A stretch of DNA of 64,000 bases from Evernia prunastri (Eukaryota > Ascomycota > Lecanoromycetes > Lecanorales > Parmeliaceae), in assembly GCA_003184365.1 (NCBI GenBank), contig NKYR01000086.1, positions 114,854 through 178,853 on the forward strand, read 5' to 3'. The notes beneath the pieces were generated by a model. That model saw only the letters and a program-made list of their open reading frames with translations, made no database searches and was not told the origin of the DNA. Of this stretch, positions 52,332 to 63,114 are shown piece by piece. Position 1 is the stretch's first letter; each line of letters begins with the position of its first letter. Both the position numbers and the translations under genes were made by a program.

Positions 52332-54659
52332 TTAATCAACGACCCAGGCGTTGCCTGACAACCACTGGTCTCTCCAGAAAAGGCTGCCAGGCGGTATATG
52401 AGTAATACACTCAGCTTCGCTATGAGGAAAGCGAGCTGTGACCGGTGAGGTCACCGAAGTGTCGCTATCGTCTTCTCCAGATAGAAGTCTTTTTACCTGG
52501 ATCGGCTGGGGTTTCCTGCCCAACACTAAGTCACTATACGAGGCATAGGCAACAGCATTGATGTCTTGCTCAAATTCCTGCTCGAGTTCCTTTTCCAGAT
52601 AGCCGACTCGCTGCGAAAGTAAGAACCTTACAGATGTTAAGTGCTCTGGACCATACAGCGCAGTGTTGGCTTCTACCATGGTGTGGTACATGTCAGTGGA
52701 AATAGCATATAGCCTTTTTTCGAGGGCAAGTCTTGCCCTATATCTGCTGTCGGCACGATTGATCCAGTAGCGCAACTTATCTTGGTCATCGCAGTCACGG
52801 AATATGTTGTGCAACAAGGAAGGGTTCTTGTCGTCTAAGCGGTAGCTTATCCTCGCGGCCGTCTTCTCCAACGAGCCGGTCAAATTGCCTGGTTGAAGAT
52901 TCTTAGCACGCTCGAGGAGAAAGGCAATATCTTCAGCCTTGAATTGATCAGGAATGTCTAATATCGATTCCGGTAGAGCGCCGCAATGTACTCCATTGCG
53001 CATTATCTGATCGAAATATTCCTGCTGTCCGCAGCATTGGCAAAGACGCAGCATCCATTCGTATGCGAGAGTGTTCATTCTCTCGGTAGTCTTTTCCAAT
53101 TGTTCTAAGACCGCTGTGCCCACCGTCCAGTCCAACCTGTGGCAGCAGTCTTGAAGGATAGCCAGCCAGATCCCAAGACTGGGGCTCCACCCTTCGCTGA
53201 TCATATTGCGATAGTAGTGCATTGCGGTCTGGGCACCAAGGAACTTGAATGCACCCACAATCAGTGACTCATATACCTGACCGTTCATGCGTCCCTTTTC
53301 AGCAGCTTTGTGGTGATTTCGTCCAAAAATCAGGTATCGTTCCTTCGCAACCGGATGAATGTTCTGCTTGGGATTTGCTAATGCCAATCCTCCACGGTAT
53401 CCTTCCAATCGCCTCCAGCACTTGACGAATCCAATTCTATTCCCTATTGCAGTGAAGTGTCGCAGAAGAGTAGCATGGGTAATTTCATTGGGCCGGATGT
53501 GAGATTCTCGCATGGACATTAGTACCAATCGAACTAGATGCTCCTTCTCGAGGACACAGAAGCGAACGAGGAGCATATTGTAGGTGTCGGTATTTGGCGG
53601 TGTCCGAGCTGTTAAGAGATTATAGCATATCTTTGACATCAGATCACTCATATCAGTTTCCTGCTTCATGTGCCCCAAGAGCTTTTGTAATAATATGTTC
53701 ATTTCTCGTGTTTGTGCATTCGCTTCGATTATGGTGTCATCGTAATTGGGGACCGACGGAGATGCAAACTCTTCGTAATACCGACGGTCGTTGCACATTG
53801 CGTGTAGAGTGCTTAGGCGTTGCCTCGTGTGATCAAGCCTGCTTCCTACGGTCCCTCCATCTTTTAACAACTCGCGTAGCAAAAGGTTCGTAGGACAACC
53901 CGAGCCCTGCCGAAGTTGAGAGTCGTTGGAACAGTACGTGAGTAGCCTCAAAACCATCCGTGCCACTGACCACTCTATAGTCCTCAATTTCTTCGTCGAA
54001 AAAGGATACCTGGACTGATCGTCCACCAAGCTATGGCAATCCGGCCCGCCATAGAAACGACGAAGAAGCCGCTCATTGTACAAGAATTCATTGAGCTGAG
54101 CCCTAGACAGGCTTTGGAGCAGACTCAACGGTGGGCCCTTCCAATCCTGAAACCCAGAGGCTTCTCGTTCTAAATGTTGTTCTCGCGCCCAATTGAAGAC
54201 ATCAAGCCAAGTATCGTCGTCTCTTATGTCCAGTGTTGGATTCCGTTGATCCTCCTCTTCGCTTTCCTCGACGTCCCAAGCGTCAACATCCTTGACTGCT
54301 CTGTCTGCCGTAATATCATGCCTAGTTGCGCTAGAACGGTCCAGTACTTCCATCCTAGCACCATCGGACAACGCTGCAAGCCGGTTCTGTTGTTGTATTT
54401 CCGTTGCTTCCACCGACGCTCTTGCTTCTCCAATTGCTTTGTCCCATTGTTTGCTCCTATCATCCTTTCTCCGGGAGTCCGTAAAGGCAAGCCCGGCTGC
54501 CAGCGAGGAAATAGAGACTGTAAAGACGTCTCCGACACGGATTGCTCGTCGAGCTGTAGCTGTTGTAGCTCGTCGAGCAATGGCATTGTTGGTCAATCGA
54601 CAGGAGGGGCAACTACACACGCATCGAGCTTGCGCAGCTCTTGACCACACGGTCTGCAT
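52332..54659 (-). CDS. mitochondrial pentatricopeptide-repeat (PPR) protein
   Basis: A single 775-codon exon. The N terminus is short, Arg/Ala-rich and lacks acidic residues (A-I-A-R-R-A-T-T-A-T-A-R-R-A-I-R-V-G), fitting a mitochondrial presequence. It is preceded by an unusual C-V-C-S-C-P-S-C cysteine cluster. PPR-type helix pairs are visible at P-P-N-T-D-T-Y-N-M-L-L-V-R-F-C-V-L and at S-H-I-R-P-N-E-I-T-H-A-T-L-L-R-H-F. Others are at N-G-Q-V-Y-E-S-L-I-V-G-A-F-K-F and S-L-G-I-W-L-A-I-L-Q-D-C-C-H. Fungal proteins of this kind bind mitochondrial transcripts for processing, stability or translation. The exact target is not predictable. The start ATG precedes the presequence-like stretch directly. 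Confidence 0.82.
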   Translation of the reverse strand: MQTVWSRAAQARCVCSCPSCRLTNNAIARRATTATARRAIRVGDVFTVSISSLAAGLAFTDSRRKDDRSKQWDKAIGEARASVEATEIQQQNRLAALSDGARMEVLDRSSATRHDITADRAVKDVDAWDVEESEEEDQRNPTLDIRDDDTWLDVFNWAREQHLEREASGFQDWKGPPLSLLQSLSRAQLNEFLYNERLLRRFYGGPDCHSLVDDQSRYPFSTKKLRTIEWSVARMVLRLLTYCSNDSQLRQGSGCPTNLLLRELLKDGGTVGSRLDHTRQRLSTLHAMCNDRRYYEEFASPSVPNYDDTIIEANAQTREMNILLQKLLGHMKQETDMSDLMSKICYNLLTARTPPNTDTYNMLLVRFCVLEKEHLVRLVLMSMRESHIRPNEITHATLLRHFTAIGNRIGFVKCWRRLEGYRGGLALANPKQNIHPVAKERYLIFGRNHHKAAEKGRMNGQVYESLIVGAFKFLGAQTAMHYYRNMISEGWSPSLGIWLAILQDCCHRLDWTVGTAVLEQLEKTTERMNTLAYEWMLRLCQCCGQQEYFDQIMRNGVHCGALPESILDIPDQFKAEDIAFLLERAKNLQPGNLTGSLEKTAARISYRLDDKNPSLLHNIFRDCDDQDKLRYWINRADSRYRARLALEKRLYAISTDMYHTMVEANTALYGPEHLTSVRFLLSQRVGYLEKELEQEFEQDINAVAYASYSDLVLGRKPQPIQVKRLLSGEDDSDTSVTSPVTARFPHSEAECITHIPPGSLFWRDQWLSGNAWVVD

Positions 54660-55248
54660 GGTGGCCTTGCCAGATGATGCTGCTTCAAGGCATTAGTGGC
54701 CTTCCTCGAATTTGATGATGGAATTGAACGGAAGTTAAGCGCATGTCTTACTCTAGCGCCTTGAGGCATACTTAACCTCGGCTAATAAAATGAAGCCCGA
54801 AATCACACTTATGAATCTAGTTAGCTCACTACAAACGTTTGGGAAAGATCGATTGCGCACTACTAAAGATATACCTGGTAGTCGTGCAAGATCAGTTGGT
54901 GAAGTGCTTTCATGATGGTTGTGATTCTTTGGATTTGATTCCGAAAATAATCAAATTGGGCTGGGCTGCTGGTTCACCATGGGACACCGTACTTGGGCTC
55001 TATCGAGGCAACGTTTCGAAGGAGCCTTAATGTCCCCTACATCCAGCGCTTCCAACGATTGACTCTTAATGATGTCATGATCTCATCTGAGAAGACATGA
55101 CTCGTATACGCCTTGATTACATACAGGAGCTCTGTTCTGGATTCACGGACTCTTCTTGTACACTGAGGGTTGATCATCCTTAGACAAAGGGACCCTTTTT
55201 TTCCGGCGACGGAGAAATCTTAAGAGCCTCAGGTCGGTGAATCCGGCG
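54660..55248. other. intergenic, nothing recognised
   Basis: Promoter side of the PPR gene and 3' side of the next minus-strand gene. The 63-codon frame at 54839-55030 (+) has no support. Confidence 0.45.
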
Positions 55249-56239
55249 TTAGTCCAGCCATCCAACTTCCCTTGTGATCTCCATCGATTCATCCACTGAC
55301 ACAGCCATTCCATCTTGGCTCTTTACGCCATATTGACGCCTTAGATAGAACGATGATGGCGGCTGATTATACTCGTTCTTGTAGATACGGAGTGGTGGGT
55401 CCTCAACAGTGGCCAAAGGTAAGCGCGGCTCGGGCAGCGGGCTCTTGGGCGAATGGAAGGAGAATCTCCGCCCCAATGGTTGGAGCTCCGTTCCCTGTTC
55501 TGCTTAGGTCCGCAAAAGATTGAAGCTGCTTTTCCGAGAGCTAGAAGGCGTGAGAAGTCATTTGCGGGTGCAGGAAGGATTTGGTGATCTAGTATCCATT
55601 AGCACGGGTTTTATCAAAAGCCAACGGCATCGAAATAGCCCTACGCCTTCTTCATGCTCGATCGATACGACACCGCCAAGGATCTCTGCCTTGGTCCAAT
55701 ACCTTACGACGTTCAACAGACCGGATAAATACTTCTCGAACCAGCGATAATTGGTATGATAAAAGTTGACACAGAACTCATGTGTCTTATCAAATAGACG
55801 TGAAAGCCTCCCTTGCGGCTCCGGTGGCTTGATATTTATGTTCCTGTGCCACGATACATACAGAGAAAGAGAGCCTGCTAACGCATACACTGAAGCTGCT
55901 GCTATCTCTAGGAGATTTAGTAGATATTCCCGGCTACCCTGCGGCGCATCCTGATACCTCTGGGCTAGCTGCGCACAACTAGTTTGGACGAGATAGCGTA
56001 ACAATACGGAGAGACTACGCACCTTCAGAGCTGTTGACCAAACTTTTTGGCACCGAATGTGACTGATTGGGGGCGAGAGACTTTCTCGGACACAAAGGCG
56101 TGTAGCTGAGCACAACGAAAAGAACGAGGCCAAGCCAAGGCCAGATTCTTCCAAGCCTTAGCCAACGCTGAATGTCAAAACAAGTAAAGTCATCACTCCC
56201 TGTCGACCCGTCGAAGAATTCCGAGGGGTACATTGCCAA
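55249..56239 (-). CDS. unrecognised membrane protein, three or more exons
   Basis: Minus-strand exons: 56239 to about 56039, about 55978-55634, and about 55500-55249. Exon 1 encodes M-A-M-Y-P-S-E-F-F-D and one strong helix, I-W-P-W-L-G-L-V-L-F-V-V-L-S-Y. Exon 2 encodes Q-R-Y-Q-D-A-P-Q-G-S-R-E-Y-L-L-N-L-L-E-I, a second helix, A-A-A-S-V-Y-A-L-A-G-S-L-S-L-Y-V-S-W, and Y-R-W-F-E-K-Y-L-S-G-L-L. Exon 3 encodes L-P-E-P-R-L-P-L-A-T-V-E-D-P-P-L-R-I-Y-K-N-E-Y and ends E-V-G-W-L-D. Composition and the phase-consistent exon 2-3 join (donor GTTGGC after F-R-C, acceptor CTAAG) support a real gene. The exon 1-2 join is uncertain: the good donor GTGCGT is out of phase, while GTCAAC is in phase. I do not recognise the family. 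Confidence 0.55.
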
Positions 56240-56409
56240 TGACTTGAGGTGCCAATACCTGTGTAGTCACAGTCCGAGAGAACCGGAATGGACCAAAACA
56301 AGTAGCTTGCACTGGATTAACCCGTAGACGAAGCTTATGTGTGGATGGTATCACTCAGGGGATAAATCAAATTAAGTCTGATACTATCGTTCCCTAGCGG
56401 CAGAGCGCC

Positions 56410-57165
56410 TTACTCTGAAGTAAATCCGCTCTTCACTGCTTTAGATCCTGTTCCCCTCCGTTTTGCAATCAAGGGAGCCGGTGTGTAAGCTTCGCTCACA
56501 GGATGTAGGCCGAGTGCACCGCCAATCAGTCCTGCCATTCCTGAAACTACTCCCCATGTCATTTCCTCGACCATCCCTCTCCATCCATGACCATCCTCAG
56601 CCCCCATGTCTAGAATCACCAGGCTGGTATCCAAACCGCGGTATATGATCACTATGTGTACGAATCTCAAGACCTCTCCAAAGAGCCCAGTTCGAGGCTC
56701 CAAGAATGCACCACATATATTTCGGAAGAACACCTCTTTCTCGCCGTCCGCAGGCGTTGTCCACTCGTCCGACTCGACATCCTGTGTCCGCAGTTTCTCA
56801 AGTGTCTTGGACTCTCCTTTGGCTAACATATCTTTCTTGAATATCTCCTGGGCCGCTTTTTGGTGACCCTTCCGTCCAGGACAGTCCCAGCGCATCAATT
56901 CGTGTCGCGCCTTGCGAGGGACTGTGACCACAGGAGATGCGTCGGTCACGACAAAGCTTTTATTGTTGAGTGTAACGAGCAAGGCACCTGCAAGTACTTT
57001 GAAATGCTCCGCATGATCGTTGTGCCAATGGTGGCCTGTTGTGAAGGCTGAGCCGACGGGAATTGTCAAATGGGCTTTAGAGGGGTCCTTGACGGAATGG
57101 GTGGCCGCTCCCGGCAGGGGCGTTGAGAAGGAAGAGAGGTGGGTCGTGCGGGTTAGTGTTGCCAT
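56410..57165 (-). CDS. cupin-fold (RmlC-like) protein with C-terminal membrane segment
   Basis: A single exon of 251 aa. The N-terminal half has a cupin pattern: T-T-G-H-H-W-H-N-D-H-A-E-H-F-K-V-L-A-G-A-L-L-V-T-L (about 42-66), then V-P-R-K-A-R-H-E-L. Together these supply the histidines and glutamate expected of cupin motif 1 and the His of motif 2. The central part, around residues 100-145, is charged. The C-terminal part has G-E-V-L-R-F-V-H-I-V-I-I-Y-R and a hydrophobic G-V-V-S-G-M-A-G-L-I-G-G-A-L-G-L segment, suggesting membrane association. Similar small fungal cupin proteins are uncharacterised. Metal binding is likely by analogy, and an enzymatic role is not established. Confidence 0.75.
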   Translation of the reverse strand: MATLTRTTHLSSFSTPLPGAATHSVKDPSKAHLTIPVGSAFTTGHHWHNDHAEHFKVLAGALLVTLNNKSFVVTDASPVVTVPRKARHELMRWDCPGRKGHQKAAQEIFKKDMLAKGESKTLEKLRTQDVESDEWTTPADGEKEVFFRNICGAFLEPRTGLFGEVLRFVHIVIIYRGLDTSLVILDMGAEDGHGWRGMVEEMTWGVVSGMAGLIGGALGLHPVSEAYTPAPLIAKRRGTGSKAVKSGFTSE

Positions 57166-57663
57166 GGTTGTAGGTGGCTCTGAGCGACAAGAGAGACACT
57201 GACGGAGAGCGACCCATGTGGGACTGTCTTAACATTATGTAGATCAATCACGCTGACCGAGCTGAACCGAACAAATGAGCTCTCTTAATCGTTGCCGGGG
57301 AGCATTGGGTAAGGTATTGATGTAGGGTGCCGGCATTGCCGCTGCACGCACGCTGGTCCTGCACGAGACCTCAACCGATTGATTGATACAAATAAGCGTG
57401 CGACGTTGAGTAAACAGAGAGCGAGGGTCGGCGTTCCATCACTGCTTATCAGAGACTGCCTCAGAAACGTGGAGAAGCTTTGACTATCACCGCCCTTCCG
57501 AGGGTTCCTCGTCTTGATCTTTCTGGCAGGTCGAATTCCGGATAGGTTAACGGTCCGAGCGCAAAACCAAGGCTGAGTCACGTGGTGGCGGCTTGGCAAG
57601 CGCTCTGCGGTAAAAGGCTTCGGCATTAGCAATAGTAATATCATCAAGTAAAACATCGTTACG
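57166..57663. other. divergent promoter region, cupin / DUF866
   Basis: This 498-bp region lies between two divergent start codons. A minus-strand frame (57695-57285) overlaps the DUF866 start and looks random. No specific elements can be named. Confidence 0.5.
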
Positions 57664-58346
57664 ATGTTGGCACTGGTCTTGACAGCAGATCTCACTGGGT
57701 GGGCCTATATTGTATCGAAAAAGTTGTTGTACTGATGAATACAGTGTCACAGACCTTTCTCCATTAGATACGCCCGACGAGCCTTACTTTTACACCTTCA
57801 AAGTGCAGTGCACCTCTTGTAGAGAGACTCATCCGAATTGGATTAGCGTTAATCGCCACGTGTGTAAACAATTCTCTGTCTTTGATTGGGTGAGGCTGAA
57901 GACATCAAGGAACAAAACGAGGTTTCTGGAAGTAAGGGAGAAGCCAACTTCGTATGGCGTTGCAAATCATGTAAAGTCGGTCGCCGTTCCTACCAGATAT
58001 ATCTCCCATTGGCTGACTTGCGCCTAGAGAGAGTCAACAGCGACGATCAAGAATCCACCTCAGGCATACAAACAAGCATCTCCACCCAAGAAGCAGAATA
58101 TCATTGAATTTGATTGTCGAGGTCTAGAATTTACAGAGTTCAAATCAGACGTATGGCAAGATCTTCCTGTTAGTCTGTGCTGTTTAGTTGACCCCTTGGT
58201 AGGGAGAATGGCAGGCCAAAGGGCTGGAGTCACCGACCAAATTTTCAGGGATAGATTTGCAGGAGGGGGAATGGTTTGACTACGATGAGAAGGCTGGGGA
58301 GGAAGTCAGCATCAAAGACTTGCAATGGGAGATTAGAAGAGCCTGA
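57664..58346 (+). CDS. DUF866 (UPF0587) zinc-binding protein
   Basis: Five exons: 57664-57698, 57745-57859, 57910-57975, 58028-58150 and 58203-58346, giving 160 aa, the typical family length. The splice rebuilds V-T-D-L-S-P-L and Y-T-F-K-V-Q-C-T-S-C-R-E-T-H, then F-V-W-R-C-K-S-C-K-R-E-S-T-A. The two C-x-x-C pairs form one zinc site. The C-terminal half has I-I-E-F-D-C-R-G-L-E-F-T-E-F, then G-E-W-F-D-Y-D-E-K-A-G-E-E-V. It is the ortholog of human CZIB (C1orf123), a conserved eukaryotic cytosolic zinc protein whose role is not settled. All junctions are in phase. The gene is invisible as a long ORF because it is cut by four introns of 46-52 bp. Confidence 0.93.
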
Positions 58347-59284
58347 AGTGTATCTTACTGAAGAAAGTCGGGCGTCCAAGGAGAGTGTTGGATTGCGGCG
58401 AACGGCCAAGAAGCCAAAGGAGCGCCTATTGTTCGTATCTCGGGACCTTCTGCATCTCGAGAGATTTTCTATAATTTTTTCTCTTTTTTTCAAAGTCCAA
58501 CAGATTCTCAAATAGATTGTATGGCATGTAGTGAAGAGGCTGACAGGAAACAAATTTCTTTGCTGGGAGGGCGCGGTCTGAAGTCAGCCCTATGGGAGTC
58601 GGAGATTTGCAGTTCAACAGGAAGCGATCCTCATCTTGTATATTTTGCATAGAGTGATAGGGTTGAACTGTGAATAGATAGCCACAAAGTAATGAAGGAA
58701 GGAGCTACTAGAGTGGAACAGTACGCAACGAAGGCAGCGGCAGTATAGTGGGAGTGCTCTTAAATTTCGTCGTCCCTCCTTTCGCGTCACCACATCCCTA
58801 AGATCATCTCTCTAACAACGGAACATCAACACTCTATACATCCCTTCTTTGTTGGAAACCTGCGTTGCCGCATCATAGACTAAACGCTGGCCGTTCGTCA
58901 CATACATTCTTTCAATTCACGCCGCGTCTCGCTCAGACCTCCCAACCCTTCAATTCACCTACAAAGTCCACGGGGATCTACTTCGTTCTTTATTACCCCA
59001 AAGTCGGCTTTCCAATCCTTTCGACCCTTCTACTATTCTTTTCTTCGCCGTGGTCATCTGACTAGACTATTGTCGGGAGAAATCCAGAACCTCATCTCAC
59101 CTCACCTGGACGCCTACTAACCTACCGATCAAGGTCCCGCTCTTACAAGTTATTGGCTCATGTGCAAAGGCGGAGGTGAAGAAGTTTATTGAATGTCACC
59201 CCATTGCCTCTCCTTTCTTCTTGAGCCAAAGACCTGGCTCCTTCACTTCTCCTGTGGATCCATAAGCGCTTTCAACTGACCAAT
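58347..59284. other. intergenic, 3' UTR and promoter of the taspase gene
   Basis: No gene recognised. 58760-59080 is C/T-rich, as expected of a leader upstream of the next gene. Confidence 0.5.
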
Positions 59285-61460
59285 ATGGACCCGTTGTCTT
59301 GTCTATCAAGCGACGAAAGTACATCAAGCTCGGAGAGTCTGAACGACGCTCAGTTTGACGGGCCCATCGATCTTGCAACTGTGGATATGCCACAACGCCG
59401 CCGCCGCTCTGGGGATGTCTGTGCTATATTTGTTCATGCTGGCGCAGGCTATCACAGCTTTCAAAATGAAAAGGTTCACTTGGCCGCTTGTGAAGAGTGA
59501 GTCTTTGCTCTTCCCATCCTGAGAGGCTGTCAGCGGGGCTGTTGTGAAACAAGACTTCCATCTTCAGTCGTCATGAACATTCCTCTGACACTCGCGCAGT
59601 GCTGCTAAGTCCGCCATGACCTTCTTGAATAACGGTGCAAGTGCCGTCGAAGCTGTCGAAATGGCTATCAGAGTGCTTGAAGATAAAGAGATCACAAATG
59701 CAGGCTTCGGTAGCAATCTCTCTATGGATGGCACGGTCGAATGTGATGCCACCATCATTGATCACCATGGCCGAAGTGGCGCGGTTGGCGCGGTAGGGTG
59801 TATGTGTTCTCCTATCTATCTATCGCACTCATGAGCATACAAAGGCTGACTGTTCAAGGCGTCCGCAATCCCATCCATCTCGCACGCCTCATCCTGGAAC
59901 ATTCAACGAAGCCACTGTCAATGCGTCGGGTCCCCCCAAACTTACTGGTCGGTCAAGGAGCCACCGACTTCGCGTCTGAAATGGGCATGCCAGTACTCAA
60001 TGCCGAATACCTTGTATCTGCTGCAGCTGGAGAACGCTATGCGAGATGGAAGATAGATCTGAGAAAAGCGCGGAGGACCGAAGAGGATGAGAGCGACTTT
60101 GAGTCCGATGCACCGATCCTAAAAGACCAAAATCATAGGGCTCGGCACGACCATGATAGTCACAACATCGACCTGGCACCCTGCTGGAATGAGAGTCAAC
60201 ATTACTCGCCGCGATTGAGTGCGACTGATCCATCCCACTCAGAAGCCAATTACAAGTTAGACTCAAAGGTTCAACCAGCAAAGAAGCGTCACGCTAACGA
60301 GCCAGGACACGATGGACAATTCTCGGTCAAAACTCACGACGACATTGATGAAAGTGGTGACAGTTTTATTGACGATGATCCTTACTGGCTACAGTCTCAA
60401 AATCAACGTCCTCCCAGATCTCAAACCTCCTTTAGCATGGCAGCAGAAGTCAATGAATTGACCCCTGACGGTAGCCGCAAGCTTCCAGTAACGCCAACGC
60501 CACCTCCTCCTACGAGAAGCCATTCGCCATCATATTCAGAGGATTCAAACTCTGGAGACCATACTGAAGTGATGCAAAAAATGGTGCACATGACCAGATC
60601 TGACGATATCACTGATACTGTTGGCGCTATTGCCATAGACTGCCATGGACGCATAGCTGCCGGATCCTCATCTGGAGGCATCGGCATGAAGCACAAGGGC
60701 CGTGTTGGTCCAGCGGCATTAGTCGGTATTGGTACTGCTGTGATACCGCTCGAGCCTGAAGACAAAGATAAGACGAGCGTTGCTACCGTCACAAGTGGCA
60801 CTGGTGAGCATATGGCTACCACCATGGCTGCGGGGACGTGCGCTAGCCGGTTGTACTCTTCTACTCGGAGGAGTAGAAAGGGTGGCTCCGAGTCGACCGA
60901 TGACGACAATGCTATGCGAGCTTTCGTTGAGAAGGAATTTATGGGTATGTCAGATTCTAACGATCTTAGTTAGATTTCCTGTCGTCTAACGTCGTCGCAT
61001 TCCAGGGCATCCCAGTGTGAAATACAGCCATTCCGCCGGTGCCATTGGTATCTTAGCTGTCAAGAAGACAGTGGACGGGGTGTACCTGTATTTCGCCCAC
61101 AACACAGACTCGTTTGTGAGCGCTCTCCAGGACGAGTAGATGGCCAAACAAGCTGACATATCCCAGGCTGTAGCATCCATGGGCACAAACGACAAAGAAC
61201 CGCGATCCGTCATGTCTCGTGGCAAAGGCGACAGCCAAGTGGTCCACGGTGCTCGTCTCATCAAGCACCATCGATGGACATCGGGATCTCGTGGCACCTG
61301 GCCTGTTGACGCAAAGCTCGAAGACTTCGTCGACCCCGACTCGGAACCGAGCCCAGTGACCAAGCGGCGGAAGACGAAGCGTACGCCGAAAGAAGGCGTT
61401 GTGAGGAAAGTGACCACTACTAACCGGCTTCCGTTACCCGCCCATGCTTCAACGCATTAG
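59285..61460 (+). CDS. taspase-1-like N-terminal-nucleophile threonine aspartase
   Basis: Five exons: 59285-59496, 59600-59799, 59859-60944, 61006-61115 and 61167-61460, giving 633 aa. The alpha part has I-F-V-H-A-G-A-G-Y-H and G-A-S-A-V-E-A-V-E-M-A-I. It also has N-A-G-F-G-S-N-L-S-x-D-G-x-V-E-C-D-A and C-V-R-N-P-I-H-L-A. The autocleavage site is D-T-V-G-A-I-A-I-D with nucleophile T391. Next come R-I-A-A-G-S-S-S-G-G and G-T-G-E-H-M-A-T-T-M. The end, after E-K-E-F-M-G-H-P-S-V, is F-A-H-N-T-D-S-F-A. Human taspase 1 cleaves MLL and TFIIA. Fungal substrates are unknown. Relative to human (420 aa) there is a disordered insert of about 150 residues just before the catalytic Thr and a basic C-terminal tail (K-R-R-K-T-K-R). 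Localisation is possibly nuclear. Asparaginase activity is a less likely alternative. Confidence 0.9.
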
Positions 61461-61751
61461 AGATTAGAACTGGGGCTACTAAGGGTTGCCTCGCTTCAAC
61501 AAGGCACGAGATTCGACACGCTACGAAAAGCTTCTCACTGGTAGAAGCTGCGCTCGGCGAATTCATGCATTAGAGCTTGGCTTGAGCGAGGTGTTTATTA
61601 GGCGTTTCCGATAAAGGCTGCACGATACCCATCGGCTGAGATTAGCATCTATTCATAAAACAAGCTTGAATGCACGCCGAAAGCACAGAAATGGTCGGAT
61701 TTGCTTTGATTCGTAACCTTTGATTATTCTCCCTAGGGCACGACCTCCGTC
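61461..61751. other. intergenic between convergent genes
   Basis: This 291-bp spacer lies between the ends of the taspase-like gene and tfb4. It contains the shared 3' UTR region only. Confidence 0.6.
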
Positions 61752-63114
61752 TCATCCTGCTTCCCCACCTGACCCATCCATTCCTTTCTTCCGCTTTTTC
61801 TTCCTTCGCGCCACAACGGCAGGCTTACCTCCGTATTCCCCCAACTGCAAATGCGTGCCGCAAGTCAGACATAGAGCCCCTTCTGGCGGCGAGCAGAATA
61901 CTGCACACCCGTTAGCCCTCCTCCCCATTCTCGACCCCTCGAATTCTCGTGAGAGGTCGGTTGAGGAAAATCAAAGACTCACTGCTCAGACAAATGCTGC
62001 AGACGAATCCCACGTCCACCACCTTGCGATGGCAGAAGCACGCCGCGCGGAAATCCACCCCGACCGCCGTCGGCGGCACCAGGTATCTGCGGCTGCTCTG
62101 GTCCGGCAGGAAGCCGAGCATGAGGTACTGGAGCAGGCCGCGCGGGTGCGTGGGCGCGATGTAGGTGCCGCGGGTCGCGTCGGAGGCTTGCTGCAGGAAG
62201 ACGGAGTCGCCGGCTATTTTGCAGATGTCGATGGGGATGGTGAGACGTTGGCCTGGAGGGGGGGGAAGGGGGGGGGGTTAGTCTTGAGCTGATGCCTAGG
62301 TTTTTGGCGGGGAGTGGGACTTGAGAAAAGAAAGGGGGGGGGATGGGGGAGGGGAGGTATAGCTTACAGGCGAAGATGGTGTTCATGATGGGGATGTATT
62401 GGTGCGCGAGGTCGCCGGAGACGGAGAGGATGAGGATCCGGGGGTGCAGGGTCGCCGGTAGGAGTGAGTTGGGGTCGGAGGACGCGAGGAGCGGGTCGGA
62501 ATTGGTTTTGGAGGATGTGGCTGTGGAGAGGGCGATGGATTGCTTGTTGATGTAGGTCAGGGCGAGGGTGAGGGCGCCGGCTATGGAGGTTGTGGGCGTG
62601 AGGGATTCGGGGGCGGTGGTTCTGTAGAGCTTCGACATGGCGGCGAGGAGGGTCGTCTGGATGTGTCGGAAGGGGCGGTAGTGGTTTGCGTCGTCGGCTG
62701 TAGCTGCCTCATCGCCCTCTGCCATCTCCGCGTCCTCGTCCGAGCCGTTCGGTGCGCCAGTGTGGGCGGAGCCGTTCGCCGGTCTCGAGTCATCTTGTAC
62801 TGGGAGGGGGTACAGGAATTCGGCGCGCTGGGTGTGCGAGGCGATGATGGCGACTTTGTTGCTGTTGTTGAAGGCGAGGTGGGCGTTGATGAAGACGAGG
62901 AGGTTGGCGATGGCGGCGGAGAGGGGGAGGGTCGGGGCGAGGAGGGCCCATGCGTGGGGATTCGTGTCGAGGATCACGGTCAACAGGGAGGGAGGGGGCT
63001 CTGATGAGGGGGACTCGGTATCAGTATCTGTGTGCTATGAAGAAAGTTGGGGTTGGAATGCTGCTTGCCGTCTGAGATCTTGTTGTAGTGGTCTGAACCG
63101 TCGACGGCGTTCAT
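61752..63114 (-). CDS. tfb4: TFIIH core subunit Tfb4 (p34)
   Basis: Four exons on the minus strand: 63114-63069, 63000-62368, 62252-61983 and 61900-61752, giving 365 aa. The vWA-like N-terminal domain has L-L-T-V-I-L-D-T-N-P-H-A-W-A-L-L and L-L-V-F-I-N-A-H-L-A-F-N. It also has R-I-L-I-L-S-V-S-G-D and I-P-I-D-I-C-K-I. The C-terminal C4 zinc domain has C-F-C-H-R-K, C-S-I-C-L-S and C-L-T-C-G-T-H, then a lysine-rich tail (R-R-K-K-K-R-K-K). Tfb4 pairs with Ssl1 (p44) in TFIIH for transcription initiation and nucleotide-excision repair. Intron 1 appears to use a GC donor (G|GCAAGC), removing 68 bases and giving K-I-S-D-E-P-P-P-S-L-L. Intron 2 is extremely C-rich on the RNA. Large + strand frames across this gene are shadows. 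Confidence 0.93.

Noticed and set aside
61720..62292. 190-codon + strand frame
   Set aside because: Antisense to tfb4 exons 3 and 4, which carry a complete, spliced, recognisable protein.
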